This document shows, in pieces, positions 44,900-54,502 of a stretch of 64,000 nucleotides of DNA (the first letter of the stretch is position 1; every line of letters starts with the position of its first letter). Location of the stretch: positions 1 to 64,000 of the forward strand of contig JAFWIE010000033.1 in NCBI GenBank assembly GCA_017533825.1. The letters run 5' to 3'. Source of the DNA: Atopobiaceae bacterium. GTDB taxonomy: Bacteria > Actinomycetota > Coriobacteriia > Coriobacteriales > Atopobiaceae. The position numbers and the translations under genes are program-made. Under the pieces are notes generated by a model. It made no database searches. It worked only from the letters and a program-made list of their open reading frames with translations, and was not told the origin of the DNA.

Positions 44900-45463
44900 T
44901 TGAGGCTCAAGAAGTGGAATGCCGTACTCGCGTTGCTCACCATGCTCGCGTTGTTCGTACACATGGGGTACAGCGTGTTTGCGTACCTTACGTTCTACTA
45001 CAATCCAACGCTCAAGACGCTCACCGCCATGCCCATTCTCGTCTTCCTCTGCCTCCACGCGATTACGGGCATGTGCTCCGTCTTCCTGCTTGGCGACGGG
45101 ACGCGCGTTGCCCCCTATCAGCAACAGAACCGACAGACGGTGGTGCAACGAGTGTCGGCCGCCCTGATCTTTCCGCTTCTGATCGTTCACCTCAGGACCT
45201 TCGACCTCCTCAAGAACGCGGCCGAAGGCGGAAGCTGGGCGGTGTTTGCCCTTGTCCTCTGTGCACAGATCGCCTTCTACGTCATCGTTGCCACGCACGT
45301 CGCTACGTCCTTCTCGCGAGCCCTCATCACGTTAGGCCTGCTCTCCAGCCGAGAGACACAGGCAAGGATTGACCGAGCCGTCGCCATCGTCTGCGCCGTC
45401 TTGGTCGTTGCCGCCACGGTCGTTGTGACCAAGGGACAGCTGAGCATGTTCCTTCACGCGTGA
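44900..45463 (+). CDS. Fumarate reductase/succinate dehydrogenase cytochrome b subunit
   Basis: A 187-residue membrane protein with about five helices, anchoring the reductase and passing electrons from quinol to the iron-sulfur subunit. Candidate haem-ligand His residues occur in LFVHMGYSVF, LHAITGM, LIVHLRTFD and VATHVATSF. I chose TTG 44900: GGGGGGA is 3 bases before it, and the protein then begins LRLKKWNAVL, whereas the longer frame from 44852 adds a basic non-membrane extension. The stop at 45461-45463 nearly touches the flavoprotein gene. Start certainty is moderate; the family is clear from context and topology. Confidence 0.8.
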   Translation: MRLKKWNAVLALLTMLALFVHMGYSVFAYLTFYYNPTLKTLTAMPILVFLCLHAITGMCSVFLLGDGTRVAPYQQQNRQTVVQRVSAALIFPLLIVHLRTFDLLKNAAEGGSWAVFALVLCAQIAFYVIVATHVATSFSRALITLGLLSSRETQARIDRAVAIVCAVLVVAATVVVTKGQLSMFLHA

Positions 45464-45471
45464 GATCTGCC

Positions 45472-47106
45472 ATGAGAGAAGCATTAGTCATCGGAAGCGG
45501 CATCGCGGGCCTCTCTTGCGCCGTGCGCTGCGCCGAGCAGAACATGCACGTCACCCTCGTCTCTCCGCATCCCTCCGAGCGGGCCCAATCGGTGATGGCG
45601 GCGGGCGGCATCAACGCCGTGACCGCACGATGCGACGAGGGCGATTCGGTCGCCTGCCACATCGAGGACACGCTGAGAGGCGGCTCCTGGCTCGGTGGAA
45701 AGACGGCCGTCACGGGACTCTGCACGCGCGCAGAAGACATCATCACCTACCTCGAGAGCATCGGAACCGTCTTTACGATAGACCGAAAAGGGCGCCCGTT
45801 AAGAAGGGCCTTTGGCGGTCAGTCCCACAAGCGAACCTACTTCTGTGGGTCGTCTACCGGCAAGCAGATCGTCTCGGCCCTCGTCATGGAGGCGCGCCGC
45901 CACGAGGCGGCTGGGACCATCGTCCGCACGCTTCACCTGCACTTCCATTCCGCGCTCATCGAGGACGGCGTGTGCTACGGCGCGCTGCTGTTCGACGAGC
46001 TGAGGCGCGTGCTGGTGCCCATCCATGCGAGTGCGGTGGTCATGGCCACGGGAGGGCAGAACGCGCTTTTTGGCAAGACCACCGGCTCGGTTCTCTGCGA
46101 TGGCTATGCGGCGGGAAGGCTCTTTATGCAAGGGGCGCTGCTCAAGAACCTGGAGTTCGTCCAGTTCCACCCTACCACCCTCGAGACCGACCAGAAGCGC
46201 ATGCTCGTCACCGAGGCCGTACGCGGCGAGGGGGGCAGGCTCTTCTACGAGGATGGCGGCCGACGCGTCTACTTCATGGAAGAGAAGTTCGGTCCCAAGG
46301 GCAATCTGATGACCCGCGACGTCATCTCTCGCGAGATATATGCGACGGGCAGAGAAGTGCTTCTCGACATCTCCTTCCTCAACGAGCGCTTGATAGACCA
46401 GCGCCTGCAGGAGGTTCGCGACCTGTGCCTGAAGTACCGCGGCATCGACGTATTGACGCAGCCCATACCCGTGGCACCATCCGTGCACTTCTTCATGGGC
46501 GGCCTCGCCGTGCACCTGAACCACGAGACCAGCATCGAGCGACTGTACGCCGTCGGCGAATGCGCGTCAATGTACCACGGTGCCAACCGACTGGGCGGCA
46601 ACTCGCTGCTCGCGGCAATCTATAGCGGGTGGGTCGCGGCAGACGACCTCTGCCAAAGGACAGACATGCGGCGACGTCCCGTCTTCACGCAGGCCATTGC
46701 GCGCGAGCAGAACCGCCTGGCCGCCACATTCGACTCGCAGAGTTCCTTCCCCGTCACCTACATGCGCGACATGCTTGCCGACGTCATGAACGAGCACATG
46801 GGCATCATCCGCACGGAGGAGGGCCTCGCCGAGGGAATCGAGAGCGTCGAGTACTACCAGTCCATCGCAAACCAAATCCACTACGACCCCAGCGTGTCGG
46901 CATATGCAAACTACAGCCTCGCGGGCATTCTCGCCGCCGCACACGCCTCTCTCTCCTGTGCCCTGGCCAGGAAGGAGAGCCGCGGTGCGCACTATCGCAG
47001 CGATGCGCCGCAGAGCCGCGACGACTATGCATACGCCACGTTAGTCTCGTACGACGATGGCACCTACCACACGTGGCTAGATAGGGAGCAGGCTTATGAG
47101 AGTTAG
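45472..47106 (+). CDS. Fumarate reductase flavoprotein subunit
   Basis: A 544-residue FAD protein that reduces fumarate or oxidises succinate. ADP-binding motif VIGSGIAGLSCAVRCAE (about 6-22); FAD-attachment region SVMAAGGINAV (about 40-50), with the covalent-His context AAGG. Substrate-site segments follow: HKRTYFCGSSTGKQ, LVTEAVRGEGGRLFY and the late GECASMYHGANRLGGNSLL. HFFMGGLAVHLNHET is the catalytic His loop. ATG 45472 is taken; a GTG at 45460 overlapping the previous stop is possible. It overlaps the iron-sulfur gene start by 11 bases. In an anaerobe it most likely works as fumarate reductase. Confidence 0.85.
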   Translation: MREALVIGSGIAGLSCAVRCAEQNMHVTLVSPHPSERAQSVMAAGGINAVTARCDEGDSVACHIEDTLRGGSWLGGKTAVTGLCTRAEDIITYLESIGTVFTIDRKGRPLRRAFGGQSHKRTYFCGSSTGKQIVSALVMEARRHEAAGTIVRTLHLHFHSALIEDGVCYGALLFDELRRVLVPIHASAVVMATGGQNALFGKTTGSVLCDGYAAGRLFMQGALLKNLEFVQFHPTTLETDQKRMLVTEAVRGEGGRLFYEDGGRRVYFMEEKFGPKGNLMTRDVISREIYATGREVLLDISFLNERLIDQRLQEVRDLCLKYRGIDVLTQPIPVAPSVHFFMGGLAVHLNHETSIERLYAVGECASMYHGANRLGGNSLLAAIYSGWVAADDLCQRTDMRRRPVFTQAIAREQNRLAATFDSQSSFPVTYMRDMLADVMNEHMGIIRTEEGLAEGIESVEYYQSIANQIHYDPSVSAYANYSLAGILAAAHASLSCALARKESRGAHYRSDAPQSRDDYAYATLVSYDDGTYHTWLDREQAYES

Positions 47107-47788
47107 TATCTTGCGCCAAGAGTCCCCCACGGCCGAGCCGTACTGGGAATCCTTCTGCTACGACGGGCCGACGGAGACGTCTGTGGCCGGCATGCTCGAC
47201 CATCTCAACTTCCACGACGACATTCTCAACGATGCCGGTCAAAAGACGCGCCGCATCGCGTGGGAATGTTCCTGCATGCAGGGCACTTGCGGCGCCTGCG
47301 CCATGGTGATCAACGGGATGCCGGCCTTGGCGTGCGACACCTTCTTGCGGGACCTCGTGGCAGGCCGCCCGGAGGAGGAAATCGTCCTTCGCCCGCTGAG
47401 CAAGTTCCCCGTGATCCGTGACCTGGTGGTCGACCGCGCCTCGATCCAAGACAACCTCAAGCGCAGCGACGTCTTCATCGGATCCTACCAGCCCATGGAC
47501 GACGAGAGCTTCTCTCTTCAGTATGAGGCAGCCAAGTGCCTCAAGTGCGGCCTGTGCCTCGAGGTGTGCCCCAACTACACGAATGGCAACACCTTCTTTG
47601 GGGCGGTGTTTGCCAACGATTGCTACCTGGTCCACGCCAGGAACCGCGAGAAGTCTCGCGAGATCAAGAAGACGTATGCACGACACTTCGGAAGCGCCTG
47701 CTCGAAGTCGCTCAGCTGCATGGACGTCTGCCCCATGCGCATTCCCACCATCGCGTCCATGGCAAGGCTCAACCGCCGGGTCCGCTAA
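47096..47788 (+). CDS. Fumarate reductase iron-sulfur subunit
   Basis: A 230-residue protein. The N-terminal ferredoxin domain has WECSCMQGTCGACAMVING and a later Cys (ALAC) binding a 2Fe-2S cluster. The C-terminal part has CLKCGLCLEVCPNY and CSKSLSCMDVCP for 4Fe-4S and 3Fe-4S clusters. The spacing is usual for SdhB/FrdB. Its start overlaps the end of the flavoprotein gene, and the order cytochrome b, flavoprotein, iron-sulfur is that of type B enzymes. A hairpin at 47866-47890 follows after a GC-rich tail with GGGTCCGCC repeats. Confidence 0.9.
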   Translation: MRVSILRQESPTAEPYWESFCYDGPTETSVAGMLDHLNFHDDILNDAGQKTRRIAWECSCMQGTCGACAMVINGMPALACDTFLRDLVAGRPEEEIVLRPLSKFPVIRDLVVDRASIQDNLKRSDVFIGSYQPMDDESFSLQYEAAKCLKCGLCLEVCPNYTNGNTFFGAVFANDCYLVHARNREKSREIKKTYARHFGSACSKSLSCMDVCPMRIPTIASMARLNRRVR

Positions 47789-47865
47789 GGGTTCACCGGG
47801 AGCGGGTCCGCCGAAGAGCGACCCCGCGGGGAGGCGGGTCCGCCAGCGGCCCCACGGGGGCAAGC

Positions 47866-47890
47866 CCACTGGGAGGCTAACCCCCAGTGG
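47866..47890 (+). terminator. Hairpin after fumarate reductase operon
   Basis: CCACTGGG/CCCAGTGG, an 8-bp stem with a 9-base loop. No T-run follows. Earlier, GCGGGTCCGCC-type repeats (about 47808-47845) can form other stems. Confidence 0.5.
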
Positions 47891-47953
47891 AGCCCCGGTA
47901 GACCCGTCCGGCATGGTATGGTTGTGAAGCAGTCGTCGTCAGAAGGAGTCCCC

Positions 47954-48808
47954 ATGATCAAGCTCGTGCTCTCGGATATGGACAACACGCTCATCCCCTT
48001 CGGTCGGGAGCTCGTCTCCCCGCGAACCATCAACGCGATTCACGCATGCCAGGAGCAGGGGGTTGACTTCGGCCCGACCACCGGACGCGACCGCTCCGAG
48101 CTCGCTGGCTTCTTTGGTGGAGACCGCAGCTGCTACAACACGGCGGTTTGCGTCAACGGCCAGAAGGTGTATTACCTGCGCTCGCTCGTCTTCGAGAAGA
48201 ACCTCGATGATGCGCCGCTGCGCCAGGCGGCCGAGATGGTGGCGAAGAGGCCCGGCTGCGCGTTTGTCACCTACCGCTCCGACGGACTCGGCGACTGGAT
48301 TGGGATATCCCGAGAAGAGATGGGCTCCATGTACGACCGCGCGTTCATGTCGGGTGGTATGTGGCACGAGGAACTGCCCGTCTATCCTGTGGCAAAGGCC
48401 GGCGTCATCTGCCTCGCAGGCGACGAGGCGCTCGCGGAGCTGCAAGCCGAGTTGCGGAACGCCTTCCCGATGTTCGATTTCTTGAACACGGTGATCAACT
48501 GGATGGACGTCTCCATCCGCGGATGGAGCAAGGTCGAGGGTATCAAGCAGCTCATCAAGACGCTGGGGCTGTCGCTCGACGAGGTCTGCGTATTTGGCGA
48601 CGCTGACAACGACCTCACGATGCTGGAGTACCTCCCCAACTCCTGTGCCGTGGCCAACGCCAACGAAGCAGCCACGCAGGCCGCGCGCTGGCATGTGGGT
48701 GCCTCGGCAGATGACGGCGTCGCCATCGCCCTCGAGCAGATCGCCGAGGCGGCGCGCCTGTGCAACGAGCGCGGGACGGAGGACATCCTGCCGGCATTCA
48801 TGTGCTAA
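47954..48808 (+). CDS. HAD-superfamily phosphatase (Cof/IIB type)
   Basis: A 284-residue hydrolase. Motif I is LVLSDMDNTLIPF (about 4-16, nucleophile and general acid Asp); motif II is GPTTGRDRSEL (Thr, about 40-50). A type IIB cap lies between about 85 and 195. Motif III is SKVEGIKQL (Lys), and motif IV GDADNDLTMLEYLPNSCAV (Asp residues). Such enzymes remove phosphate from sugar phosphates or related small molecules. ATG 47954 follows GAAGGAG at 8 bases. It stands alone between the fumarate reductase operon and a convergent esterase. Substrate unknown. Confidence 0.9.
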   Translation: MIKLVLSDMDNTLIPFGRELVSPRTINAIHACQEQGVDFGPTTGRDRSELAGFFGGDRSCYNTAVCVNGQKVYYLRSLVFEKNLDDAPLRQAAEMVAKRPGCAFVTYRSDGLGDWIGISREEMGSMYDRAFMSGGMWHEELPVYPVAKAGVICLAGDEALAELQAELRNAFPMFDFLNTVINWMDVSIRGWSKVEGIKQLIKTLGLSLDEVCVFGDADNDLTMLEYLPNSCAVANANEAATQAARWHVGASADDGVAIALEQIAEAARLCNERGTEDILPAFMC

Positions 48809-48862
48809 GGCAAGGAGCTGGGCCCATCCGGGGACTACCTCCGAATGGGACCACGATGGACC

Positions 48863-50443
48863 CTAGCAGGTCAGCGAGAAGGGCAAGACCGGTATCTCGG
48901 CGCCACTGTAGAGGTTGGTACGATACCAGTTGGTCTGAGCGAAGCGCACCTCGAGCGGATCGGTCGTGGGCTCGTCGGGCACGATGACCAAGCGGTCTCC
49001 CCTGGTACCCGCCTTGAAGGGCACGGGTTCGCCATCGCGCAGCAGTTCGAGCGCGTTGGCCTCCGCACCTGCGAGCACGAGCCCGCCATCAGCATGCTCG
49101 AAGTGCAGAATGACCCACGGGCCCTTGCGCTCCGCCCCGATGCAACGCGGGGCGTCCGCTGGCACGCCCATCCCCAACAGATGGCGCAATGCGAGCAGCG
49201 AGAGCCGCTCGCCCACAGGCTTCTTCTCCTTGGGGTGGATGTCATGCTTGTCGCCCAAGTCGCCAATCGAGCAGAGCCACGCACGCTCGTCTTCGTCGGT
49301 CACCTGCTGCTGGCCCGCACGGATGGTGGGCCAGTCATGCGCGTCCAAGCCCATCGACTCCCACGAGCCAAATCCGGGCAGCTGCACCACCAAGAAGGGC
49401 AGGTCAGCGCGCTGCCAAGCCTCTCGCCAGTCCGCGATGATGGTGCGAAGCGCTTCGGCGTGGCGCGCTTGGGCACCGTCGTCCTCGTCATCGCTCTCGC
49501 CCTGATACCACAACACGCCGCGCGTGGTGAAGCCGGCGATGGGCAGCACCATGTAGGTGAAGAGCGCGCCCGGGGCTTCTTTGGTGGGCGCCATCATGCC
49601 GGGCTTGACCTGCGCCTCGGCTGCGGCGTCGTTCGACGCGGCGTCCGCGGAGGCCGCGGCGTCCGCAATGAGGTTGGCCATGAAGGCCCTCCCCTCCTCC
49701 GCGCTTGGGGTCCCGCCCAAGAAGAACTCGTTCCAAGCGGGCCAAGTGGCGTAGCCCTTGTCGTTCTTATCGACGTTGAGACGCCCGTTGGCAAGCAGTT
49801 CCTCGTACGGAAGCCCCTGAAGCTGCGCTTCGAAAGCGGCCACCTGCTCGGGCTGAACGATGCGTGCGTGCTCGGGCGTCATCCAGGCAGACGACTTGGT
49901 GCCACCGTAGTTGCAGCCCACGATGCCCACGGGCACGTCGAGCACCATCTCCATGCCGCGCGCGAAGTAGTAGCCAACGGCCGAGAAGTAGTCCAAGTCC
50001 TCGGGTGTGGCCTTGCGCCAGATGCCGACCTTGGAGTAGTCGAAGTCCTCCGTCTGACCGGGGTACGAGCACTTCGGTTGGTCGTAGAAGCGGATGCGCG
50101 GGTTGGCACACGTGGGGCGGAACTCCTCTGCGTCTTGGTCGTAGCGCATCCAGAACTCCATGTTGGACTGGCCGGCGGCGATGAAGACCTCGCCCACGGC
50201 CACGTCGGAGAGGGTGATGCGCTCGTCACCAGCGCACACCTCGAGCGCCTCGGCATCGGACGCATGCAGCGGTGCGAGCGTGCAGAACCAGTCTCCTTGG
50301 GTATCGGCAACGGCCGCGACGGCCTGCCACTGGATGCGCACCTCGACGCGTGCGCCGGGCTCCACCGTGCCCCAAACGCGCACGGGCAGCTCACGCTGAA
50401 GAATCATGCCGCTGGCAAAGATAGATGCGAGGGTGAGGCTCAT
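48863..50443 (-). CDS. Sialate O-acetylesterase-like SGNH hydrolase
   Basis: A 526-residue protein with the sialate O-acetylesterase pattern: MSLTLASIFASGMILQRELP, an N-terminal beta-rich domain, then VFIAAGQSNMEFWM (nucleophile Ser, about 105) and VGIVGCNYGGTKSSAW. A later part has VLWYQGESDDED and a C-terminal DKHDIHPKEKKPVGERLSLL with the His of the triad. These enzymes remove acetyl groups from sialic acids or other glycans. No signal peptide is seen, so it may act in the cytoplasm after uptake. Start ATG 50443, with GAAAGGACCTTCC upstream. Longer open frame before that crosses intergenic repeats and is not coding. Confidence 0.85.
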   Translation of the reverse strand: MSLTLASIFASGMILQRELPVRVWGTVEPGARVEVRIQWQAVAAVADTQGDWFCTLAPLHASDAEALEVCAGDERITLSDVAVGEVFIAAGQSNMEFWMRYDQDAEEFRPTCANPRIRFYDQPKCSYPGQTEDFDYSKVGIWRKATPEDLDYFSAVGYYFARGMEMVLDVPVGIVGCNYGGTKSSAWMTPEHARIVQPEQVAAFEAQLQGLPYEELLANGRLNVDKNDKGYATWPAWNEFFLGGTPSAEEGRAFMANLIADAAASADAASNDAAAEAQVKPGMMAPTKEAPGALFTYMVLPIAGFTTRGVLWYQGESDDEDDGAQARHAEALRTIIADWREAWQRADLPFLVVQLPGFGSWESMGLDAHDWPTIRAGQQQVTDEDERAWLCSIGDLGDKHDIHPKEKKPVGERLSLLALRHLLGMGVPADAPRCIGAERKGPWVILHFEHADGGLVLAGAEANALELLRDGEPVPFKAGTRGDRLVIVPDEPTTDPLEVRFAQTNWYRTNLYSGAEIPVLPFSLTC

Positions 50444-50654
50444 GGAAGGTCCTTTCGTTACGATTCTTGACGTTCCCATCCTAGCAGGACGACGCCCGTG
50501 CCGCATCGGACCAGCCCCGGAGGGACCGCCCCCCGGGTCGGTCCTAAAGTTGGGCGATGGCCACATGCGTGGTACCATTCGCCTGTTTGTTTTTGCATGT
50601 TTTTTGCCAGTTTGGGTAGTTTTTCGAGCAGGTTTCCCAACCGCGGGGATGCGA

Positions 50655-50695
50655 GCCTCACGTTTGCGCAGGTCAAAGGGGGTGTAATTCAGACC
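50655..50695 (-). repeat. Interspersed repeat copy B
   Basis: The complement reads GGTCT, then ACACCCC, then TTTGACCTGCGCAAACGTGAGGC, matching 39451-39491 at about 34 of 41 positions. Confidence 0.6.
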
Positions 50696-50795
50696 CCGTT
50701 TTTTCGGAGACGAGATTTCTACCGAAACCGACGTTTTTCTTGCAAATCTCGTCACCCAAATGGTACCGGCATGCGGTCGGCCGGACCCGAGGTGA

Positions 50796-50910
50796 GTCCA
50801 CTGGGGTAGGCCCGAGTGAAGACCGCCTGACAAGGGCGTCCACTGGGGATAGTCCCGAGTAAAGGCCACCTGACAGGGGGGTCCACTCGGGAGCTACCCG
50901 AGTGGACCCC
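50796..50910. repeat. Tandem 42-43-base repeats with terminator
   Basis: GTCCACTGGGG starts at 50796, 50838 and (as GTCCACTCGGG) 50881. Two full units and a partial third are seen. In the third, GTCCACTCGGG/CCCGAGTGGAC forms a perfect hairpin (50878-50910 with flanking G/C), 26 bases after the glucosidase stop, a probable terminator. Confidence 0.65.
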
Positions 50911-50936
50911 ACGGATCCGAGTGGACCCCACGAATT

Positions 50937-52463
<1,527 letters not shown>

Positions 52464-52610
52464 TCAGTTCCACATGAGGTTCCGCGGACGGGATGTTTTG
52501 CGCGACGAGCGACATGGCACGGTATCGCTGGGGTTTGGCGGCAACGCTGGGGCTTGACGGTACCGTGCCGGGGCTTGTCACGCGACGTAGCGCCCGCAAT
52601 GAGCCGGCAC

Positions 52611-52994
52611 TCACACGGTGATCTCGATGCGGTTTCCCTCGGCGTCGAGCACGCAGCTCTCGTAATACCCGTCACCGGTGGTGCGTGGCCCGCTCACGCA
52701 TCGATATCCATCGGCGACCAGCTCGGCCGTCAGGCGGTCCACCTCTTCGGCGGAACCCACCGAAAACGCCACGTGCCCGTAGCCGTCGTGAGGACGGTCC
52801 GCGGTGTTGTGCGTCTGGCTGCCGTCGAACATGATCTCCAGGCGCGCCCCACCTCCAAACGTCAGGAAGTACGAATGGAAGCCCGCGGCATTCACATAGA
52901 GGTCGTTTGACGTGGCAGCAAAGTAGCGCTCGAAGAACGCTCGTGCGCGCTCGAGGTCCTCGACCCACAATGCCACATGTTCGATAATCGCCAT
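52611..52994 (-). CDS. VOC-family (glyoxalase-like) protein
   Basis: A 127-residue protein of the vicinal oxygen chelate fold: MAIIEHVALWVEDLERARAF at the start and GYYESCVLDAEGNRIEITV at the end, with a central GYGHVAFSVGSAEEVDRL. Metal-ligand type His and Glu positions (His in IEHVAL, Glu near EIMFDG and EITV) are present. The family includes glyoxalases, dioxygenases and antibiotic-binding proteins. ATG 52994 follows AGGAGAGAATC. It is divergent from an XRE regulator at 53196. Function unknown. Confidence 0.8.
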   Translation of the reverse strand: MAIIEHVALWVEDLERARAFFERYFAATSNDLYVNAAGFHSYFLTFGGGARLEIMFDGSQTHNTADRPHDGYGHVAFSVGSAEEVDRLTAELVADGYRCVSGPRTTGDGYYESCVLDAEGNRIEITV

Positions 52995-53195
52995 GATTCT
53001 CTCCTGTCTGGTAGTTGGTGCCCCTCTTTCGTAGTGGCATCCATGCAAATGCAGTATACCGGTGACAAATGACCTGTCCTGCCATCACGCCCTCCCTTGT
53101 CACGAGCCGAATCTGCGCAACGCAATTGACCATTGCGTGACAGGGATTGCTGGCACCCTTACGATATCCGAGAAGCAAGAGGAAAGGAGGCAGTT

Positions 53196-54014
53196 GTGAG
53201 CATTCGCGAGACAATCCAAGCCGCCCGCAAGAGTGCGGGGCTCACGCAAGAGCAACTTGCTGCCAAGGTGTACGTCACGCGTCAGGCCGTGAGCAGGTGG
53301 GAGACCGGGGAGAGCGAGCCGGGCATCGACATGCGCAAGCTCCTGGCGAGCGTGCTCGACGTACCGGTGGCAAGCCTGCTCGACCTGCCCGAAGTCCCCA
53401 CGTGCCAATGCTGCGGCACGCCCTTCGACGTGCCGAACATGCCCTTGGGTACGAACGCGGACGGGACGGAGAACCCGGACTACTGCGGTTGGTGCTACCA
53501 GAACGGCGAGTTCACGAGCGCGGGCCTCGACGAGATCATCGAACGCAACGTTCCCCACCTCGTGCAGGCTACCGGATACTCGGAGGAGGAGGCGGTCTCG
53601 TTCATGGGGGCGGTGCTGCCCACGCTCAAGCGCTGGAGGACCGTGGAGAACAGGAACGTCTCGGCAAACCTCAAGCGGAGCTCCTTTTACGTGTGTCCCG
53701 ACTGCGGCAACGTGGTGTGGTCGGCTGGCGAGGCAGCCATCAGTTGCTGTGGGCACGCGCTGGAGCCGCTTGCAGCCAAGAAGAACGCCGGCATCCTCGA
53801 TGCAAGCGTTGAGGTGGAGGACGGATGCCAGCGTGTGCATGTGGTACACCCCATGACCAAGGAGGACTACCTTCTGTTCATCGCGGCTGTCGGCGACGAC
53901 CTCGTCCGCATTAGACGGCTCTACCCCGAACAAGAGGCCCGAGCCGAGTTCCCCCTGCAGGGGCCATGCAAGGTGTACGCGTACGGGAGCAAATGCGGCT
54001 TGGTCGCGCTCTGA
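53196..54014 (+). CDS. XRE regulator with zinc-ribbon and desulfoferrodoxin-like part
   Basis: A 272-residue protein. Start GTG 53196 follows AAAGGAGG. Residues 1-60 are an XRE helix-turn-helix (LTQEQLAAKVYVTRQAVSRW). Then comes a zinc-ribbon segment CQCCGTPFDVPN...DYCGWCYQNGEFT (about 69-105), as in DUF putative zinc ribbon proteins, then a helical part. A third region (about 165-265) has YVCPDCGNVVW and CCGHALEPL, with HVVHPMTKEDYLLFIAAVG resembling the desulfoferrodoxin/superoxide reductase-type fold. Combined, it may sense redox or metal state. It is divergent from a VOC gene. Confidence 0.75.
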   Translation: MSIRETIQAARKSAGLTQEQLAAKVYVTRQAVSRWETGESEPGIDMRKLLASVLDVPVASLLDLPEVPTCQCCGTPFDVPNMPLGTNADGTENPDYCGWCYQNGEFTSAGLDEIIERNVPHLVQATGYSEEEAVSFMGAVLPTLKRWRTVENRNVSANLKRSSFYVCPDCGNVVWSAGEAAISCCGHALEPLAAKKNAGILDASVEVEDGCQRVHVVHPMTKEDYLLFIAAVGDDLVRIRRLYPEQEARAEFPLQGPCKVYAYGSKCGLVAL

Positions 54015-54502
54015 TTCGCATCACGTCGGCGTCACATCAGCGCCTCGCCCGCGTCCCAGGCACCGACGACCTCCGCGACGCACGGCATCACCGCTCCGCA
54101 AGCCAAAACCATCGGGATTGCCTTCCGCAGCAAGGAAACCCAGCGAGATAGGTGGCCCGACAGCACCCCGCGCCGCAGAATAGTGACCAATCAACAGCGA
54201 CGTCGGATTTGCCAACTGGGGTTTTACCACATTTGATGTGACAATTGGTCACTGCATAAAATACGCAGTGACCAATTGTCACATAAAAAACGGTAAAATC
54301 CCTGTTGGTGTGTCGGAGTCGCCTGTTAATTGGTCACTCTTGCGACCCACGGCGCCGTTGAGGTGGCACATTCGTTGGCCGCCCGGCCGAAGCTCTCGCC
54401 AAAGGCCGCGACACCGTTGCGCGCACGCGCACAGTTCCGCCAATCCGGCTAGGCTTGACCTGCGGCATCAGCACACGGCGCACGCCCCGCCTTCGCGGCC
54501 GC
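54015..54502. other. Intergenic region with REPIN-like doublet
   Basis: No gene seen; it holds the second repeat doublet (54182-54338) and otherwise GC-rich sequence without recognised features. Confidence 0.5.
54182..54338. repeat. REPIN-like doublet: two 72-base units with 13-base spacer
   Basis: Units at 54182-54253 (inverted) and 54267-54338 (direct), both exactly 72 bases from AGTGACCAAT to ATTGGTCACT, separated by GCATAAAATACGC. Compared with the unit at 34100-34171, the shared interior includes ACATCAAATGTGGTAAAA and the flank CCTGTTGG. The same 13-base spacer length occurs at the other locus. Two inverted units with a spacer resemble REPINs. Confidence 0.85.

Larger units (their letters stand above)
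50444..50936. other. Intergenic region with repeats between two carbohydrate genes
   Basis: No gene seen. It contains the interspersed repeat copy B (50655-50695), an AT-rich patch (about 50580-50630), and a 42-43-base tandem array with a terminator hairpin (50796-50910). Confidence 0.45.

Noticed and set aside
48845-50470. 541-codon plus-strand frame opposite the esterase
   Set aside because: Antisense shadow of the esterase; no motifs.
50444-50869. N-terminal extension of the esterase to residue 1 at 50869
   Set aside because: The extra region crosses intergenic repeats shared with another locus, and the family start with a ribosome site is at 50443.
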